64,000 bases of DNA, taken from NCBI GenBank assembly GCA_027563935.2, contig JANVAS020000222.1:1612001-1676000 (forward strand). The letters are read 5' to 3'. Positions 34,101 to 45,616 of the stretch are shown here, one piece after another (the stretch's first letter is position 1; every line of letters begins with the position of its first letter). The DNA is from Costus lasius (Eukaryota; Streptophyta; Magnoliopsida; Zingiberales; Costaceae). Position numbers and translations under genes: made by a program. The notes beneath the pieces were generated by a model, which was not told the DNA's origin, searched no databases, and was given only the letters and a program-made list of their open reading frames with translations.

Positions 34101-34995
34101 TCTAGGAGAAGCAGCCTATGTGTTAGGTGTGAAGATCTACAGGGATAGATCTAAGAGGCTTCTCGGGCTGTGCCAGAGTACTTACATCGATAAGGTCCTG
34201 GAGAGATTTCACTTAGAGAATTCTAAGCGAGGATATCTTCCAGTCAGACATGGTCTGAATCTTTCTAAGAGTCAGTGTCCACAAACACAGACTGAGAAAG
34301 ATGAAATGAACAATACGCCTTATGCTTCGGCTATTGGTTCTATAATGTATGCGATGTTGTGTACTCGCCCAGACGTTGCTTACGGGTTAAGCGTAACCAG
34401 TCGTTACCAGAGTAATCCAGGTATGGCGCACTGGATTGCAGTCAAGAACATTTTAAAATATCTGCGGAGGACCAAAGATATGTTCTTGACATATGGTGGT
34501 CAGGAAGAACTCAGTATTGAAGGATATACTGACGCTTCGTTCCAGTCTGACCAGGATGATTTCCGATCGCAATCAGGCTATGTTTTTAGCTTGAATGGAG
34601 GTGCAGTGGTGTGGAAAAGTTTCAAACAGTCAACTGTTGCTGATTCCACAACAGAAGCCGAGTATGTTGCAGCCTCGGAAGCATCCAAGGAGGCAGTGTG
34701 GATTCGTAAGTTCGTGAGAGAACTTGGTGTCGTTCCTTCGTGTGCAGATCCTTTGGTTATCTTCTGTGATAACACTGGAGCAATCGCACAGGCAAAGGAA
34801 CCACGGTCGCACCAGAAGTCCAAGCACATACAGAGACGGTTTCATTTGATCAGGGAGATCATAGATCGTGGCGAGATCAAAGTATGCAAGGTTCATACAG
34901 ATGACAATCTGGCAGACCCGCTTACCAAGCCTCTGGCGCAGCAGAAGCATGAGAAGCACTGTAATAATATGGGTTTGAGATTTCTCAACCATTAG
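31114..34995 (+). CDS. gag-pol: Ty1/copia polyprotein, 1293 aa, intact (E2)
   Basis: The frame has the same length and domain order as the E1 protein, and most residues are identical. Gag is followed by a CCHC knuckle (C240, C243, H248, C253), protease with WVLDTACG at 283-290, integrase with the HHCC site and D481, D544, E580, RT with YVDD near 967-970, and RNase H ending in a NLADPLTKPL block near the C-terminus. No stop or frameshift was found. Scattered differences from E1 include a changed segment after DMSA (residues 90-94), K for R near the integrase end, and C for S near residue 1210. All catalytic residues listed are kept. The start codon lies in the same context as in E1. Together with E1 this is the likely source of enzymes for the family. 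Confidence 0.95.
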   Translation: MNFNVRSLLEREKFAGPNFSDWFGHLKIVLKAERKLYVLETAIPPQPAPNAARAVREAYEKHVNDSIDVACLMLASMTPPLQRQHEDMSARDMITNLKMLYAAQARTERYNLTKLFFQSKLAEGSPVGAHVLKMIGHKEALEKLGHTINQELAVDIILQSLPPSFDAFIINFNMNKIDCTPAELLNMLLTTEETLKGKPSTSVLMVPSRNKKKGKKGKAPVKNYSKALKQKVKRSKEYRCFHCGQLGHWKKDCKALQGDKRGSFASGSGIFVTEVMYSSSVSWVLDTACGVHICSNVQELKRRRQVGQHEVDLRVGNGARVAAVAVGDYFITLPSGIVLELNSCYFVPSITKNIISIPALVRKGFSFECNISKCVLSYDNIVYATGSINNGLFMLDMESSIQNVDIKKAKYADDSTLLWHSRLGHINEKRIKRLHDHGLLGSFSYKEIDTCKACLMGKMTKSPFPNKGQRASGLLDLIHSDVCGPFSKHARGGYQYFITFTDDFSRYGYVYLMRHKSESFDKFKEFKNEVQNQLGRNIKALRSDRGGEYLSHAFTDYLKECGIISQLTPPGTPQWNGVSERRNRTLLDMVRSMMSQATLPYSFWGFALETAAKVLNRVPSKAVSKTPYELWYGKQPSLTFIRIWGCEAYVKKLASRKLESRSDKCIFVGYPKETKGYYFFDPNENKVFVARTAIFLEKEFLLQEASGREIKLDENPEEGQSDQAQLDEPEPVEQVIEQPEAQTSREPRRSGRIRRQPERYDGVYIIDNDEPLTYEDAVSGPESARWLEAMRAEMDSMSDNQVWDLVDPPPGVIPIGCKWIFKKKIDMDGNVVTYKGRLVAKGFKQIYGIDYDETFSPVAMFKSIRILFAIAAYYDYEIWQMDVKTAFLNGNLDEDVYMTQPEGFTNPADRHKICKLKKSIYGLKQASRSWNIRFDESVTEFGFIKNEDDPCVYKRFSGSVITFLVLYVDDILIIGNDIPEMHAVKAWLRKCFQMKDLGEAAYVLGVKIYRDRSKRLLGLCQSTYIDKVLERFHLENSKRGYLPVRHGLNLSKSQCPQTQTEKDEMNNTPYASAIGSIMYAMLCTRPDVAYGLSVTSRYQSNPGMAHWIAVKNILKYLRRTKDMFLTYGGQEELSIEGYTDASFQSDQDDFRSQSGYVFSLNGGAVVWKSFKQSTVADSTTEAEYVAASEASKEAVWIRKFVRELGVVPSCADPLVIFCDNTGAIAQAKEPRSHQKSKHIQRRFHLIREIIDRGEIKVCKVHTDDNLADPLTKPLAQQKHEKHCNNMGLRFLNH

Positions 34996-35004
34996 ATTAA
35001 GTGC

Positions 35005-35013
35005 AAGTGGGAG
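35005..35013 (+). other. polypurine tract of E2
   Basis: AAGTGGGAG, then AT, then the 3' LTR at 35016. Confidence 0.85.
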
Positions 35014-35015
35014 AT

Positions 35016-36700
35016 TGTTGGGGTATGCCCTTAAGGCTAATGTTTGAGGCCTATGGGAATGTAACAAGTATCATGTAATAAACTCTATGTGTTTATAAAG
35101 GCATGGTTGTTATTCAGTTAGCTACATTGTCTGCTGCAATATATGTTCTTCTGAATAATGTCTCAAAGCTGTTCAGCTGGGCTGACATGCTATTATGTCC
35201 TTAGTCGATATATCTTGGTAAACATGAGACAGCCTCGATATGGTTAAGACTAATATGTGTTCTAATCTTATAGGATGCTTCGAGCATGGAATAAGATGTA
35301 GACTCATGGGTACATGGGATGTACTGGACAGACCCTACTAGGATGTTCAATTGTTTGTCACAATGTGAATATTCCTTGATTAAGACAAGTGGCACATTTC
35401 CTCTGACTTGAGATCACTTGTGTTTTCTAAATGATGATTGTCATTGTTTTGAGGTAGTTCAATATCATTTGAAACATAATGATTATAGACTATCTTGGAT
35501 GGTGAGCTTGAATCAGGTTAGAGCACTAGTGATAGACATAGGATTGCCGTCTCCTTGTTTAAGGAGTGTGATGTTCTAAAGGGGCCCCCCTGGATGAGAT
35601 GATTGAGAGAGTGTATGGCCATACCCAGGTGACAGTGATCATCTGTTCTAATCATGCTCATCATATTGGAGTTACGAGCTTGACAGGCTTGTCCATTAAG
35701 AACATCCAGTGGCAAAGGAAATATGTATGCTTTGTGAATTGATTCACACTTGTGCTGTTTTTGGGTGAAGTCTTGGAAGACTCTTTCCTTGATATCGGGA
35801 GACAGTGATGTGTTGCTAGATACCCCTCACTGGTTGTGATAATGTAAATTATCGTTACCGATGTTTTAAGGAAACCCTTAGGGTCGCACAATTGATGATA
35901 TGGCTTACTTAAGTCAGATCGTGTGGACTGAATTGTTTCGGGTTCAGTTTAAAGGGATTTAATCTCTGATTGTGAGTGAGATCTGGTCTGATCATGTTTG
36001 ATTGATTAGGGCTTGAGATCGGTAAGCTTCGATCGAGAGAAGAGATGCTAGATCGGTCAGATCAGGAGCATCATAGAGATCAACGGCTAGATCTGGAACC
36101 TTAGGGTTTTAATATGATCTAGGCCATGTCGTTTGGTTTATTTGGTAATTGAACCAAAATTAAATTAAACCAAAATGGTTCAAGCATTGGCGACAAGTTC
36201 ACTTGGCGTGAACATGTTGGGCGGTTAGTGGTGCTATTTTTAGCAACCATGATCTCCACTTGGAGACACTCACGTTCGAAAGAGAGTGCTCTCTCTATTC
36301 TCGCGACTTGAACGCATTCCTCTTGTTTTTCCGTGGGTGACGACGCCTTGGATTTGGAGGAGAAATCGGCAAAGAAAAGATCTCTTCATCCCTTTCTCAT
36401 TTTCGATCAAAGACTTCTTTGGATCTTGCTAGCACAAGGATCGCAAAGAGGAGTAGGCGACATCAACTGTGTGCGTCACCTCTGGAGAAGATCTGCTTTG
36501 ATCTTTGCTTCCTAGGCGCCATTCGAAATGGCTATGGTATGAGTTTTATCTCTTACATGCAATCGTTTCCATTTGGTTGATCATATCACATGAACCGATT
36601 CTTGAAACCCTAATCCGCTGCCCAAAAATTTTATGCGCCACTGCCTAGGGTTTTCGCTCCCCCTAGAAGGGGACCCCCCTTAGTTTAAGGGGTACTTTCA
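35016..36700 (+). repeat. 3' LTR of E2, 1685 bp
   Basis: It is a near-identical copy of 27605-29288 with two substitutions and one 1-bp insertion seen. It is followed by GTCAC. Confidence 0.95.
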
Positions 36701-36810
36701 GTCACTACTTGTTTTCACCCAATCTCATGGTCATGACTAAATCAGGTTCTTACCTGGGTATGGTCATACACTTTCAGTCATAGAACCATAGAGGAGCTCC
36801 ATGGATATCA
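36701..36810 (-). repeat. family-B-like copia LTR fragment (right part), truncated
   Basis: Resuming after the GTCAC duplication, it reads 'cacccaatctcatggtcatgac' and 'ggagctccatggatatcaag' as in the B1 LTR near 8470-8565. It stops abruptly at about 36810, where sequence of Athila-like element 2 begins. Confidence 0.7.
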
Positions 36811-36866
36811 AGTTACCATGTGAACCATCAATTTCTTTTCTCTAGAAAAATCTATTAGAAATTTGC

Positions 36867-37325
36867 ATGACAGATGATGAAGGTGATGATTTTAAGGATA
36901 ATGATGATGAGGTAGCTGAATTATTATTTGATACAAATCCAACCATCGGTACCCAAAAGATAATAACACATGACATTCTTGATCACATTGACATTGATGT
37001 AAATGAAAAACCCGAAACAAAATTTGAAAATTTCTTGATCAATCCAAGGTATGAATTCTTTGATTTTAATTCTAATTTTCTTCTAATTGCTAATATAAAT
37101 CTAAAGGAAGAAAGCATGATAATACTCTTGTATAAATATAAAAAAATTATTAGGTATTATTTGCATGATTTTAACTTTTATTTTTATATGCATGTACTGG
37201 TCACTACGACATGGGTCCACCTATTTCACTGGATATATACTTTGGTGGACACACTCTTGAGACGAAAGAAAAACAGAAGATTATATGCTCTCTACTATGG
37301 CACTAATTCACCAACTCCGCCATGA
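36867..37325 (+). pseudogene. C-terminal part of acidic ORF of Athila-like element 2 (152 aa)
   Basis: The open frame begins after an in-frame TAG about 50 bases upstream and is probably 5'-truncated. Residues 1-60 are acidic (DDEGDD, DNDDE). A hydrophobic aromatic stretch lies at about 103-130, followed by basic RRKKNRR and the end LYALYYGTNSPTPP. The last 70 residues parallel the end of the 328-aa ORF at 60814-61800 (RKCRKLYVIYYGTDPPASP), and both stop just before the GGGAGGCAACCCAA block. It occupies the place of the pol end in an Athila element but has no RT or integrase motif. The function is unknown. The hydrophobic segment plus basic tail might be a membrane anchor (inference). Confidence 0.5.
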
Positions 37326-38932
37326 TACGAAGCTATGGTCAAGCTAATGACCTTAAATAAGCGTTTTTTGGGAGGCAACCCAAATTTCTGACTTTTATTA
37401 TTCCTAGTTTTTTATTTTCTTTAGATTTTTAGCAATTTTTGCAGCATGATTTGATGAATTTTTATTGATGGAAAATCTTTTAATAAGTTATTTTATACGC
37501 AGGGATTTTTTGGAAAATTTTTACTTGAAGAACAGGTGTCAAATGAGACATTCACAGGTGCAGCCGTGAATCAATCACAGACCGTGATTCTTGCAGCAAC
37601 CTCTTTGTGAATATATGTAAATTTGATTTAGATGATAACAACATAATGGTATTTGATATTTGAGACTTGTTTACTATGTAAAATGTTGATATCTATGATG
37701 TAATACAGTTTTTAGATTTTTCTGAGTCATGTTTACCTATTTTGATATAATTGTACAGGTTTTCGCTCACATTATAAAGGGAACTCTTGCAAATTTTTTC
37801 TAAAATCTGTCATTCATTGATTTTTAATATTTATGTATATGCAACAATTTAAGTCTAGGGTGTCCCTATATATTTAGCTTTTCTTCAAGCTTTATAGGCA
37901 TGTATCTTGAATGTTTATGATTATTAAGGATAATCAGATTTGTTTTATCCTTAATTTTGAACTTACGAAGCATTTTGGGTATTTAATTCGATGACTTAGG
38001 AAATTTTTAAAATTTCACGTAGATTTAAATTGTTGAGTAAATTCAATTCTGATATTGATAAAGTTCATATATAGATTGTTATATGTTCATGAGACATGTG
38101 TATAGCTTTTTTATAGTTGAAGTTTAATTTATTTGTCTTTACTTGATGGAAGATTTTTATGGATAGGAAATTTGGTGATATATCTTTAAATTTAGATTTA
38201 CTCCAACTCCTCTGGTTGAGTGATCTGAGGTTATGAGTTATATTATACCACAAGTTGGTGTACTTTAAGTCTATTACGATCAAGTATCGATAACGATTTA
38301 AATACCATGCCACTGACTGGCTTTCTCCAAAAATAAAAAAAAAGGAAAAGAAAAAAAAAGAGAGAAAAGACTTCTCTACTTGGCACTGCTAAATTTGGCA
38401 GTGGTACCGAAGACATGAGTTGAAGTTTAGAAATAAGAAAAAAAAGGGAGAAAGTTGTAGGTTAAGTAGACAACTCCACTGACCTTCTGATTGAGACTAT
38501 GAGTTAAATTATACTACTTCGCAGTATACTTTAAACAATGTTATGTTGCTAACAAAAAGAAGCACATGACAGTTTAAAGACCAAATTGCTCTAAAAATCT
38601 CTTATCTTTAAAATCACCAAATGACTTGAAGTACATTTCTGTCTATTGAGTAAAGAAGATTTATTAAGTCTAGAGTATTTGATACTTAATACATGAAGAA
38701 TGAATATTATGACATGAATTTTGAGTTTTATCTTTCTTGGATTGTAAACTCTTGATAATTTATTTCTTTTGTGATTTTTCTTAAATTTCTTGAGTTCTGA
38801 AAATTGATTACTTGAATTGTGGACTAAGAGCTTTATTAAAGGGAAAACAAAGGCATGTTCCTTAGCTCTACATTCTTCATACATATCAAAGTATTACTTG
38901 AGGACAAGCAAACTTTTAAGTCTAGGGTATTT
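37326..38932 (+). other. 3' untranslated region of Athila-like element 2
   Basis: It begins with the TTGGGAGGCAACCCAA block (37368-37383) and is otherwise AT-rich. It includes a GCCGTGAATC dyad region at 37560-37600, a purine run at 38330-38370, and a purine-rich end with 'gaggacaagcaaac...aagtctagggt', resembling the PPT region of Athila elements just before the LTR. No supported gene. Confidence 0.6.
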
Positions 38933-39644
38933 TGATGAGTTGCATTTACATCATGTTTTTGCCTATATTTTACATGATATTTTGGGCTTAATTGAATGAT
39001 TTTATACTAATTTTTAGGGTTTTTACTTCACTTGGCATAGAATCTTCACTTTTCTTGGTTTTTATGAAAATCTAGGTAAAATGGCATGAAAATCATGGAT
39101 TTTATGAGTTTTAAAGCTATAGCACAGTTCTCGAGGAAATTACAAGGTTGCACATCAAATTTGGAGTCAAAACGGTGAAGAACGTAACTTTTATGGCCTT
39201 AGCCGTAATTATCTCGGTCGGCCGTAATTTTGCGTTCGAACGGCGAAAAAAGGGCTAAGTATAGAAGTCCATAGAAACTTTCATGGGTAAAGCCGTGAAT
39301 CCTTCACGGTTCATGAAATTTTTTGTGTACAAAGAGCTGTAGACACAGAAACAATTACGGCCTCGCCGTAAATACATTACGGGCCATGAAAGTTTCCGCC
39401 CCCTTAGGTTTTTCACTCGATTCGACCCCAAATTGAACTAGAATTGAACCAAATTTTGCAGAAACCTTCCTAGATGGGTTCTATACTGATTAGACTATAA
39501 AAGAAAGGATTTTGGAAGGGTTTCAGGGGGCTTCTATGCACGAACACGAATAGAGGTGGCGACTAGGGCAAAAATCAACTTTCTAAGTAAAATTTGAGCA
39601 AGAAGATCACGCAAAGGAGGATTTGGACATTCTATCTTCATCTC
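38933..39644 (+). repeat. 3' LTR of Athila-like element 2, first segment
   Basis: It starts TGATGAGTTGCATTTACATC, matching the start of the Athila-like 1 LTR. Dyads of the TTACGGCC...GCCGTAA kind lie at 39190-39390. It is cut at 39644 by E3a (duplication ATCTC 39640-39644). Confidence 0.8.
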
Positions 39645-40024
39645 TGTTGGGGTATGCCCTTAAGGCTAATGTTTGAGGCCTTGGGATTGCATCAGTATCA
39701 TGTATAAACTCTTTGTTTATAAAGGCAATTGTTGTTATTCAGGTTGTTGCATTATCTGCTGTCATATGTATACTTCTGAATAATGTCTCAATGCTGTTCA
39801 GCTTGGCTGACATGCACTTTTGTCCTTAGTCGAGATATCTTGGTGAACATGAGACAGCCTTGATATGATTGAGACTAATGTGTGTTCTAATCTTATAGGA
39901 TGCTTCGAGCATGGAATAAGATATAGAATCATGGGTACATTGGATGTACTGGACAGACCCTACTAGGATATTCAATTGCTTGTCACAATGTGGATAATCC
40001 TTGTATGCGAACAAGTGGCATACT
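39645..40024 (+). repeat. 5' LTR of E3a, first piece
   Basis: It matches 56122-56501 of the 3' LTR, with a C/A difference near 40012. It is interrupted by E3b after ATACT (40020-40024). Confidence 0.92.
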
Positions 40025-41711
40025 TGTTGGGTCCCCTTCGAGGGGGAGCGCAAGGGGGAAATCCCTAAAGGTGGCGCATGTGTGATTCTTTTGCAGCGGA
40101 AGATAGGGATTCAAGATCAAAATAGCATGTCGTATGATCAACTCTTATGAGATGTATAAATCGGATGAGATTCATACCATTGCCATGAAGATTGGACTCG
40201 ACTTGGAAGCAAGAGAACGATAGGGTTCTCCTCCAAAGTGTGCCACACACAAGAGGATGTTGGCCTACTCCTTGTCGTCCTTGTGCTAGCAAGGCTTCAA
40301 GGTTCTTGTCGTATGAAGGAGAAGAAAAACCAACTTTCGGCAAGGGCGATGAAGCTTCTCTTGTTCGTTTTCGTCTCCGATGGATCGATCACCAAGCAAA
40401 GCCACAACATGCGTTTAAGCGTTTTCTTCAAGAGGCGTTACATGATTTCCCAAGATGGAAAGTCATGAAGCTTTCGCCCACTCAAAGCAAACCGCCCTTT
40501 AACGCTTCCATCTTGAACCAATCCGTTCACACATGTGTGAACCGGTTCAATGGAATTCGGTCCAATGCTTTTGGTTCAAAGACCAAACCAAAACAACCCA
40601 AGCCATGGTCTAGATCTCTCTCTGAACCAAACGGTTCAAGATCTAACCGTTGATCTCTTGATGCTTCTGATCTCACTGATCTAGCATCACTACTCTCGAT
40701 CGAAGCTTACCGATCTCAAGCCCTAATCAATCAAACATGATCAGACCAGATCTCACTTACAATCAGAGTCCAAACTCCTTTAAACTGAATCAAAACAATT
40801 CAGTCCACACGATCTGACTTAAGCAAGCCATATCATCAAATTGTGCGACCCTAAGGGTTTCCTTTAAATGTCGGTAACGACAACTTACGTTATCACGATC
40901 AGTGAGGGGTATCTAGCAACACATCACTGTCTCCCGATATAAAGGAAAGAGTCTTCCAAGACTACTCCCAAATCACAGCACAAGTGTGAATCTTCTTCAC
41001 AAGGCATACATGTTTCCTTTGCCACTGGATGTTCTTATTGGACAAGCATGTCAAGCCTGTAACTCCAATACGATGAGCATGATTAGATCAGATGATCACC
41101 GTCATCTGGGTATGGCCATACACTTTCTCAATCATCTCATATAGGGGGGCCCTAGAACATCACACTCCTTAAACAAGGAGACGGCAATCCTGTATCTATC
41201 ACTAGTGTCCTAACCTGACTCTTGATCATCATCCAAGATAGTCTATAATCATTATATTTCAAATGATATTGAACTACCTCAAAACAATGACATTCATCAT
41301 TTAGAAACACAAGTGATCTCAAGTCAAAGGACATGTGCCACTTGTAGCATACAAGGATTATTCACATTGTGACAAGCAACCGAATATCCTAGTAGGGTCT
41401 GTCCAGTACATCCAATGTACCCATGAGTCTATATCTTATTCCATGCTCGAAGCATCCTATAAGATTAGAACTCATATTAGTCTCAATCATATCAGGGCTG
41501 TCTCAAGTTCACCAAGATATCTCGACTAAGGACATTACTGCATGTCAGCCTAGCTGAACAGCTTTGAGACATTAATCAGAAGTACACTTATTGGAGCAGA
41601 CAAGGTAACAATCTGAATAACAACCATGCCTTTATAAACTTAAGAGTTTATTACATGATACTGTTACAATCCCAAGGCCTCAAACATTAGCCTTAAGGGC
41701 ATACTCCAACA
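40025..41711 (-). repeat. 3' LTR of E3b
   Basis: On the minus strand it starts TGTTGGAGTATGCCC and ends CCCCCTCGAAGGGGACCCAACA in two abutting blocks. It contains a chance 153-codon open frame (40192-40653) that recurs in the other LTR and shows no known domain. Confidence 0.93.
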
Positions 41712-41713
41712 AT

Positions 41714-41722
41714 CTCCCACTT
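41714..41722 (-). other. polypurine tract of E3b
   Basis: The minus strand reads AAGTGGGAG, two bases from the 3' LTR. Confidence 0.85.
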
Positions 41723-41731
41723 GCACTTAAT

Positions 41732-44700
41732 CTAATGGTTGAGAAACCTCAAACCCATATTATTACAGTGCTTCTCATGCTTCTGCTGCGCCAGAGGCTT
41801 GGTAAGCGGGTCAGCCAGATTGTCATCTGTATGAACCTTGCAGATTTTGATCTCGCCTCGATCAATGATCTCCCGGATCAAGTGAAACCGTCTCTGTATG
41901 TGCTTGGACTTCTGGTGCGACCGTGGTTCCTTTGCTTGTGCGATGGCTCCAGTGTTATCACAGAAGATAACCAAAGGATCTGCACTCGAAGGAACAACAC
42001 CAAGTTCTTTCACGAACTTACGAATCCACACTGCCTCCTTGGATGCTTCCGAGGCTGCAACATACTCGGCTTCTGTTGTGGAATCAGCAACAGTTGACTG
42101 TTTGAAACTTTTCCACACCACTGCTCCACCATTCAAGCTAAAAACATAGCCTGATTGCGATCGGAAATCATCCTGGTCCGACTGGAACGAAGCGTCAGTA
42201 TATCCTTCAATACTGAGTTCTTCCTGACCACCATATATCAAGAACATATCTTTGGTCCTCCGCAGATATTTTAAAATGTTCTTGACCGCAATCCAGTGCG
42301 CCATGCCTGGATTACTTTGGAACCGACTGGTCACGCTTAACCCGTAAGCGACGTCTGGGCGAGTACACAACATCGCATACATAATGGACCCAATAGCCGA
42401 AGCATAAGGCGGTTTGTCCATTTCATCTTTCTCAGTCTGTGTTTGTGGACACTGACTCTTCGAAAGATTCAGACCATGTCTGACTGGCAGATATCCCCTT
42501 TTAGAATTCTCTAAATGGAATCTCTCCAGGACTTTATCGATGTACGTACTCTGGCACAGCCCGAGAAGCCTCTTAGATCTATCCCTGTAGATCTTCACAC
42601 CTAACATATAGGCTGCTTCTCCTAGATCTTTCATCTGGAAACATTTTCCTAACCATGCTTTAACAGCATGCAGTTCAGGAATATCATTTCCAATGATCAA
42701 GATGTCATCGACGTAGAGGACCAGGAAAGTAATCACGCTCCCACTAAACCTCTTATATACACACGGGTCATCTTCATTTTTGATGAAACCAAACTCAGAG
42801 ATTGATTCATCAAAACGAATATTCCAGCTTCTAGATGCTTGTTTCAGTCCATAAATGGACTTCTTTAACTTGCATATTTTATGACGATCTGATGGATTAG
42901 TGAAACCCTCAGGCTGTGTCATATACACATCCTCGTCCAGATTTCCATTAAGGAAAGCTGTCTTCACATCCATCTGCCAGATCTCATAATCATAATATGC
43001 AGCTATCGCGAAAAGAATCCGAATAGACTTAAACATGGCTACAGGTGAGAAAGTTTCATCATAATCTATCCCGTAGATTTGTTTGAAACCTTTCGCAACT
43101 AGCCTGCCTTTATAGGTAACCACGTTACCATCCATGTCAATCTTCTTCTTGAAGATCCATTTACAGCCTATAGGGATTACTCCCGGAGGCGGATCAACCA
43201 AATCCCAGACTTGGTTATCTGACATGGAGTCCATCTCGGCTCGCATAGCATCAAGCTATCTAGCTGACTCCGGTCCACTGACCGCATCCGCATAAGTGAG
43301 GGGTTCATCATTATCAATGATGTAGACTCCGTCATAGCGCTCAGGCTGACGACGGATCCTTCCCGATCTTCGCGGTTCCCGTGATATCTGAGCCTCAGGT
43401 TGTTCAATAACCTGATCAACTGGCTCAGGCACATCCAACTGTGCTTGACTACTTTGTCCTTCCTCTGGATTCTCATCCAGCCTTATTTCTCTCCCACTGG
43501 CCTCTTGCAGAAGAAACTCCTTCTCAAGAAATATGGCCGTCCGAGCAACAAATACTTTGTTCTCTTTGGGATCGTAGAAATAATAACCCTTAGTTTCCTT
43601 AGGGTAACCGACAAATATACATTTCTCAGATCTGCTCTCCAGTTTCCCAGAGGCGAGCTTTTTGACATAAGCCTCGCAACCCCAGATCCTGATAAATGTC
43701 AAGCTTGGCTGTTTCCCATACCATAACTCATATGGCGTCTTAGAAACTGCCTTGGATGGCACTCGGTTTAATACCTTTGCAGCTGTTTCCAGTGCAAAAC
43801 CCCAAAAGGAGTAAGGTAGAGTAGCCTGACTCATCATAGAACGAACCATATCAAGTAACGTTCTATTTCTCCTCTCGGACACACCATTCCATTGCGGTGT
43901 TCCTGGCGGAGTGAGCTGTGAGATAATCCCACACTCCTTCAGATAGTCAATAAATGCATGACTTAGGTATTCACCACCTCGATCAGAACGAAGTGCCTTG
44001 ATATTTCGGCCTAACTGATTTTGTACTTCATTTTTGAACTCCTTGAACTTGTCAAAAGATTCACTTTTATGTCTCATTAAATAGACATACCCATACCTAC
44101 TGAAATCATCAGTAAAGGTAATGAAGTACTGATAGCCACCTCTGGCATGTTTACTAAATGGCCCACACACATCACTGTGTATAAGGTCAAGTAAACCTGA
44201 AGCCCTTTGACCTTTATTAGGAAAAGGTGACTTCGTCATTTTACCCATTAAACAAGCTTTGCATGTATCAATCTCCTCATAGGAGAATGATCCCAGCAGT
44301 CCATGATCATGCAACCGCTTAATGCGCTTCTCGTTTATATGGCCTAAACAACTATGCCATAGCAAGGTGCTGTCATCAGCATACTTGGCTTTCTTATTAT
44401 CAATGTTATGTATAGAACTTTCCATGTCCAACATGTATAACCCATTGTTAATGGAACCAGTAGCATACACAATATTATCTAGAGAAAGTATACACTTTGA
44501 AATCTTGCATTCAAAGGAAAAACCCTTCCTGACAAGAGCAGGAATGGAGATAATATTCTTGGTAATACTGGGTACAAAATAACAATTGTTTAATTCTAAT
44601 ACAATGCCAGATGGTAAAGAAATGAAATAGTCTCCTACAGCAACAGCAGCAACCCGTGCCCCGTTTCCAACGCGTAGGTCTACCTCATGCTGTCCCACCT

Positions 44701-45616
44701 GCCTTCTTCTCTTGAGTTCCTGTACATTTGAACAAATGTGAACTCCACATGCAGTGTCCAACACCCATGATATAGAAGAAGATGAAACCATGACTTCCGT
44801 CACGTAAATACCTGAGTCAGAAGCGATGCTTCCCCTCTTATCTCCTTGGAGCGCTTTACAGTCCTTTTTCCAGTGACCCAGCTGGCCACAGTGGAAACAC
44901 CTGTTATCCTTGGACCGCTTCACCTTCTGTTTCAGAGCCTTACTGTAGTTCTTGACAGGGGCCTTGCCCTTCTTCCCCTTCTTCTTGTTCCTTGAAGGAA
45001 CCATCAAGACAGAGGTTGAAGGCTTTCCCTTCAGAGTTTCCTCAGTAGTCAAGAGCATATTCAACAGCTCTGCCGGTGTACAATCGATTTTGTTCATATT
45101 AAAGTTAATGATGAACGCATCGAAAGAAGGCGGAAGAGACTGCAGAATGATGTCTACAGCAAGCTCCTGGTTAATGGTATGCCCCAGTTTCTCCAGAGCC
45201 TCCTTGTGCCCAATCATCTTGAGCACGTGAGCTCCCACTAGGCTCCCTTCAGCCAGTTTGCTCTGAAAGAAGGGCTTCGTCAGATTATAGCGTTCTGTCC
45301 TCGCCTGTGCAGCATACAGCATCTTGAGGTTCGCTATGATCTCTATAGCCGACATATCCTCATGCTGACGCTACAGCGGTGGCGTCATAGACGCTAGCAT
45401 CAGGCAAGCGACATCAATGCTATCATTGACGTGCTTTTCATAGGCTTCACGAACCGCCCTTGCGGCGTTCGCAGCGGGTTGAGGCGGCACAGCCGTCTCG
45501 AGGACATACAGTTTCCTCTCTGCCTTAAGAACGATCTTAAGGTGTCCGAACCAGTCAGAGAAGTTCGGCCCAGCAAACTTCTCCCTTTCCAGTAGGGATC
45601 GCACATTGAAGCTCAT
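41732..45616 (-). pseudogene. gag-pol: Ty1/copia polyprotein with two stop codons (E3b)
   Basis: The frame is 1295 codons long without a frameshift, from the start at 45616 (MSFNVRSLL) to 41732. Two in-frame TAG codons break it: 45371-45373 in Gag (CAG in relatives) and 43256-43258 just before the RT block (TGG in relatives). Between them the 699-codon stretch holds the CCHC knuckle, protease WVLDTACG and the integrase core. After the second stop, RT with YVDD and RNase H are open. All motifs are otherwise kept, so inactivation is recent. It could act only in trans, as an RNA template. Confidence 0.92.

Larger units (their letters stand above)
27605..36700 (+). mobile_element. complete Ty1/copia Angela-type element E2, 9096 bp
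   Basis: LTRs at 27605-29288 and 35016-36700, PBS, leader, an open 1293-codon polyprotein and PPT are all present, with duplication GTCAC (27600-27604, 36701-36705). The LTRs differ at C28467/T35879 and T28861/C36273, plus one extra C in the right copy's C-run near 35585. This is a young insertion into an older family-B LTR. It is a close relative of E1 in the opposite orientation, 6.7 kb away, so the two form a large inverted repeat. Confidence 0.95.

Noticed and set aside
40192..40653. A 153-codon open frame, present identically at 47565-48026.
   Set aside because: It lies inside the two LTRs of E3b, so the duplication is explained by the LTRs. It has no recognised domain, and its composition follows the LTR.
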